This document shows, one piece after another, positions 5,625-6,406 of a stretch of DNA of 6,406 bases (its first letter is position 1; each line of letters begins with the position of its first letter). A program made the translations under genes and the position numbers. Where the stretch lies: positions 1-6,406 of the forward strand of contig CABTZO010000053.1 of the NCBI GenBank assembly GCA_902489335.1, in the 5' to 3' direction. Source of the stretch: an uncultured Oscillospiraceae bacterium (GTDB taxonomy: Bacteria; Bacillota; Clostridia; Oscillospirales; Acutalibacteraceae). The notes beneath the pieces are model-generated. The model was not told where the DNA came from, made no database searches, and was given only the letters and a program-made list of their open reading frames with translations.

Positions 5625-6148
5625 CAAGCCGGTTCTATGAAACCATAGCCACCATTTTTACGCCTGTAAACTACAGAAACCTTATCTGTTTCAGAGTTGA
5701 TGAATACATAAAAAAGGTGATCCAGTAAATTCATTTGTAAGATAGCTTCGTCTATGCTTTCGGGTTTAAGTGAAATCTTCTTAGACCTTATAATATCAAA
5801 TTCTTTTTCTTCGTCTTCGGAATAGAGATTTGTCTGTATATCAGCAATAGAGCCTGTTTTAATCTTTTTCTCAATTTTAGTTTTATTTTTTCTTATTTTA
5901 CGTATTATAACATCTATGCACTTATCAAAAGCCGTGTTTATATCACTGTCGGTGCTTTCTGCTCTTAGAACAGTGTTTGGAGCAACGACGGTCAACTCTA
6001 CATCGACTAAATTATTATGTGATTTAAGCATAATTCTTGCTTCTGAAGAATCGGGAAAAAATTTATCAATTTTTTGAAGTGATTTTTCAACTCTTGTTTT
6101 AAATTTTTCACTTGGACTAACCTTTTTAGCAGTGTAAATTATATTCAT
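5624..6148 (-). CDS. hpf: Long-form ribosome hibernation promoting factor
   Basis: At 174 residues this is the long HPF. An N-terminal S30AE domain (about 1–100; MNIIYTAKKVSPSEKFK, VDVELTVVAPNTVLRAE and the basic helix KCIDVIIRKIRKNKTKIEKK) is joined by an acidic linker (about 101–117) to the C-terminal dimerisation domain (about 118–174). The latter carries the conserved pattern KKISLKPESIDEAILQMNLL, DHLFYVFINSE and VVYRRKNGGYGFIEP. The protein binds the 30S decoding region; its C-terminal domain pairs two ribosomes into inactive 100S dimers in stationary phase or starvation. An AGGAGG at 6154–6159, five bases before the ATG, predicts strong translation. It is the first gene of the operon, with an extended -10 promoter upstream, and its TGA stop overlaps the next start codon. 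Identification is secure. Confidence 0.96.
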   Translation of the reverse strand: MNIIYTAKKVSPSEKFKTRVEKSLQKIDKFFPDSSEARIMLKSHNNLVDVELTVVAPNTVLRAESTDSDINTAFDKCIDVIIRKIRKNKTKIEKKIKTGSIADIQTNLYSEDEEKEFDIIRSKKISLKPESIDEAILQMNLLDHLFYVFINSETDKVSVVYRRKNGGYGFIEPA

Positions 6149-6183
6149 TTTTTCCTCCTAAAAATATATATTTATATAAGAAT

Positions 6184-6219
6184 TTTAACTATATTTATTA
6201 TAACATAACAATAGTTAAA
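6184..6219. repeat. Inverted repeat bracketing the hpf promoter -10 region
   Basis: TTTAACTAT (6184–6192) and ATAGTTAAA (6211–6219) are exact 9-bp inverted arms around an 18-base spacer that holds the extended -10 box. It is a candidate operator for hpf or, less likely, a weak AU-only hairpin after the fumarate hydratase gene. No U-run suited to an intrinsic terminator follows on the minus strand. Confidence 0.5.
6197..6205 (-). promoter_or_regulatory. Extended -10 promoter of the hpf operon
   Basis: The minus strand reads TGTTATAAT, a TG-N-TATAAT extended -10 element (complement of 6197–6205). At 17-bp spacing the -35 position holds CTTTAA, a poor match, which is typical of promoters that rely on the extended -10. 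Transcription should start near 6190, giving a leader of about 40 bases before the hpf ATG. The -35 position overlaps the last codons of the upstream fumarate hydratase gene. Confidence 0.65.
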
Positions 6220-6406
6220 TTAAAGCACAATTCTACAATGACGTGTTGCATGACAGCCAATATTTACTGCAACCGGAAGACCTGCAATATGTGTAGGATA
6301 TTTTTCAATATTTATGGCAAGAGCTGTCGTTTTGCCTTTGAAACCACCCGGTCCGATGTTTAACTCGTTTACTCTTTTTAAAAGCTCTTTTTCCATTTTT
6401 GAATAA
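6220..6406 (-). CDS. Class I fumarate hydratase alpha subunit (FumA/TtdA N-terminal type), C-terminal end
   Basis: The last 61 residues are visible, ending in TAA (6220–6222). They include the conserved run LNIGPGGFKGKTTALAINIE followed by YPTHIAGLPVAVNIGCHATRH. This is the C-terminal signature of the alpha subunit of two-subunit, oxygen-sensitive 4Fe-4S fumarate hydratases and the related L-tartrate dehydratases. The protein stops soon after this signature rather than continuing into a beta domain, so the gene encodes a stand-alone alpha subunit. The beta gene does not follow it here, so it must lie upstream, outside the window, or elsewhere. The reaction is interconversion of fumarate and malate; the tartrate alternative cannot be excluded from this fragment. 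The 71 bases between its stop and hpf hold the hpf promoter and no clear terminator, so some readthrough into hpf is possible. Confidence 0.9.
   Translation of the reverse strand, partial: YSKMEKELLKRVNELNIGPGGFKGKTTALAINIEKYPTHIAGLPVAVNIGCHATRHCRIVL

Noticed and set aside
6149..6219. Riboswitch or T-box leader before hpf
   Set aside because: The whole gap is 71 bases of AT-rich sequence holding a promoter; the leader after the predicted start is only about 40 bases, too short for known riboswitch or T-box structures.

Overview
The window is AT-rich chromosomal DNA from a low-GC Gram-positive bacterium, most likely an anaerobe of the Clostridia/Tissierellia type. The grounds are the long-form ribosome hibernation factor, a split class I fumarate hydratase alpha subunit, a 333-residue Xer-like recombinase of a kind I associate with Clostridia, strong AGGAGG-type ribosome binding sites, TTGACA/TATAAT promoters, and TGA used as a normal stop. 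This is inference from protein character, not from a database match. The window is densely packed, with no non-coding stretch longer than about 125 bases.

Left edge, plus strand: the C-terminal part of ribosomal protein L27 (rpmA) is followed 12 bases later by yajC, the accessory subunit of the Sec/holotranslocon. A perfect 12-bp hairpin with T-runs on both sides ends this unit. The same hairpin serves the convergent recombinase gene, whose stop codon lies inside the stem.

Middle left, minus strand: a tyrosine recombinase with a complete R-K-H-R-H-Y catalytic set is its own transcription unit. It has a perfect-consensus sigma-A promoter (TTGACA, 17 bp, TATAAT). A perfect 30-bp palindrome (two 12-bp arms, 6-bp spacer) overlaps the -10 box and the likely transcription start. 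Its 11-6-11 core is the geometry of a dif/Xer crossover site. This is the most interesting element in the window: either an operator, or a dif-like site linked to its recombinase, or both.

Right two-thirds, minus strand: a tightly coupled cluster reads hpf (ribosome hibernation) > THUMP-domain rRNA methyltransferase of the RlmL/YpsC type > diacylglycerol-kinase-family lipid kinase > radA (DNA repair ATPase) > an unrecognised single-pass membrane protein. Four junctions in a row are overlaps or an 11-base gap, so it looks like one operon. It starts at an extended -10 promoter before hpf and ends at a strong intrinsic terminator after the membrane protein. At the right edge is the C-terminal end of a class I fumarate hydratase alpha subunit, on the same strand just upstream of the hpf promoter.

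Most of the genes are ordinary housekeeping genes. I found no CRISPR array, insertion sequence, tRNA or rRNA, and nothing that amounts to a new defence or mobile system.
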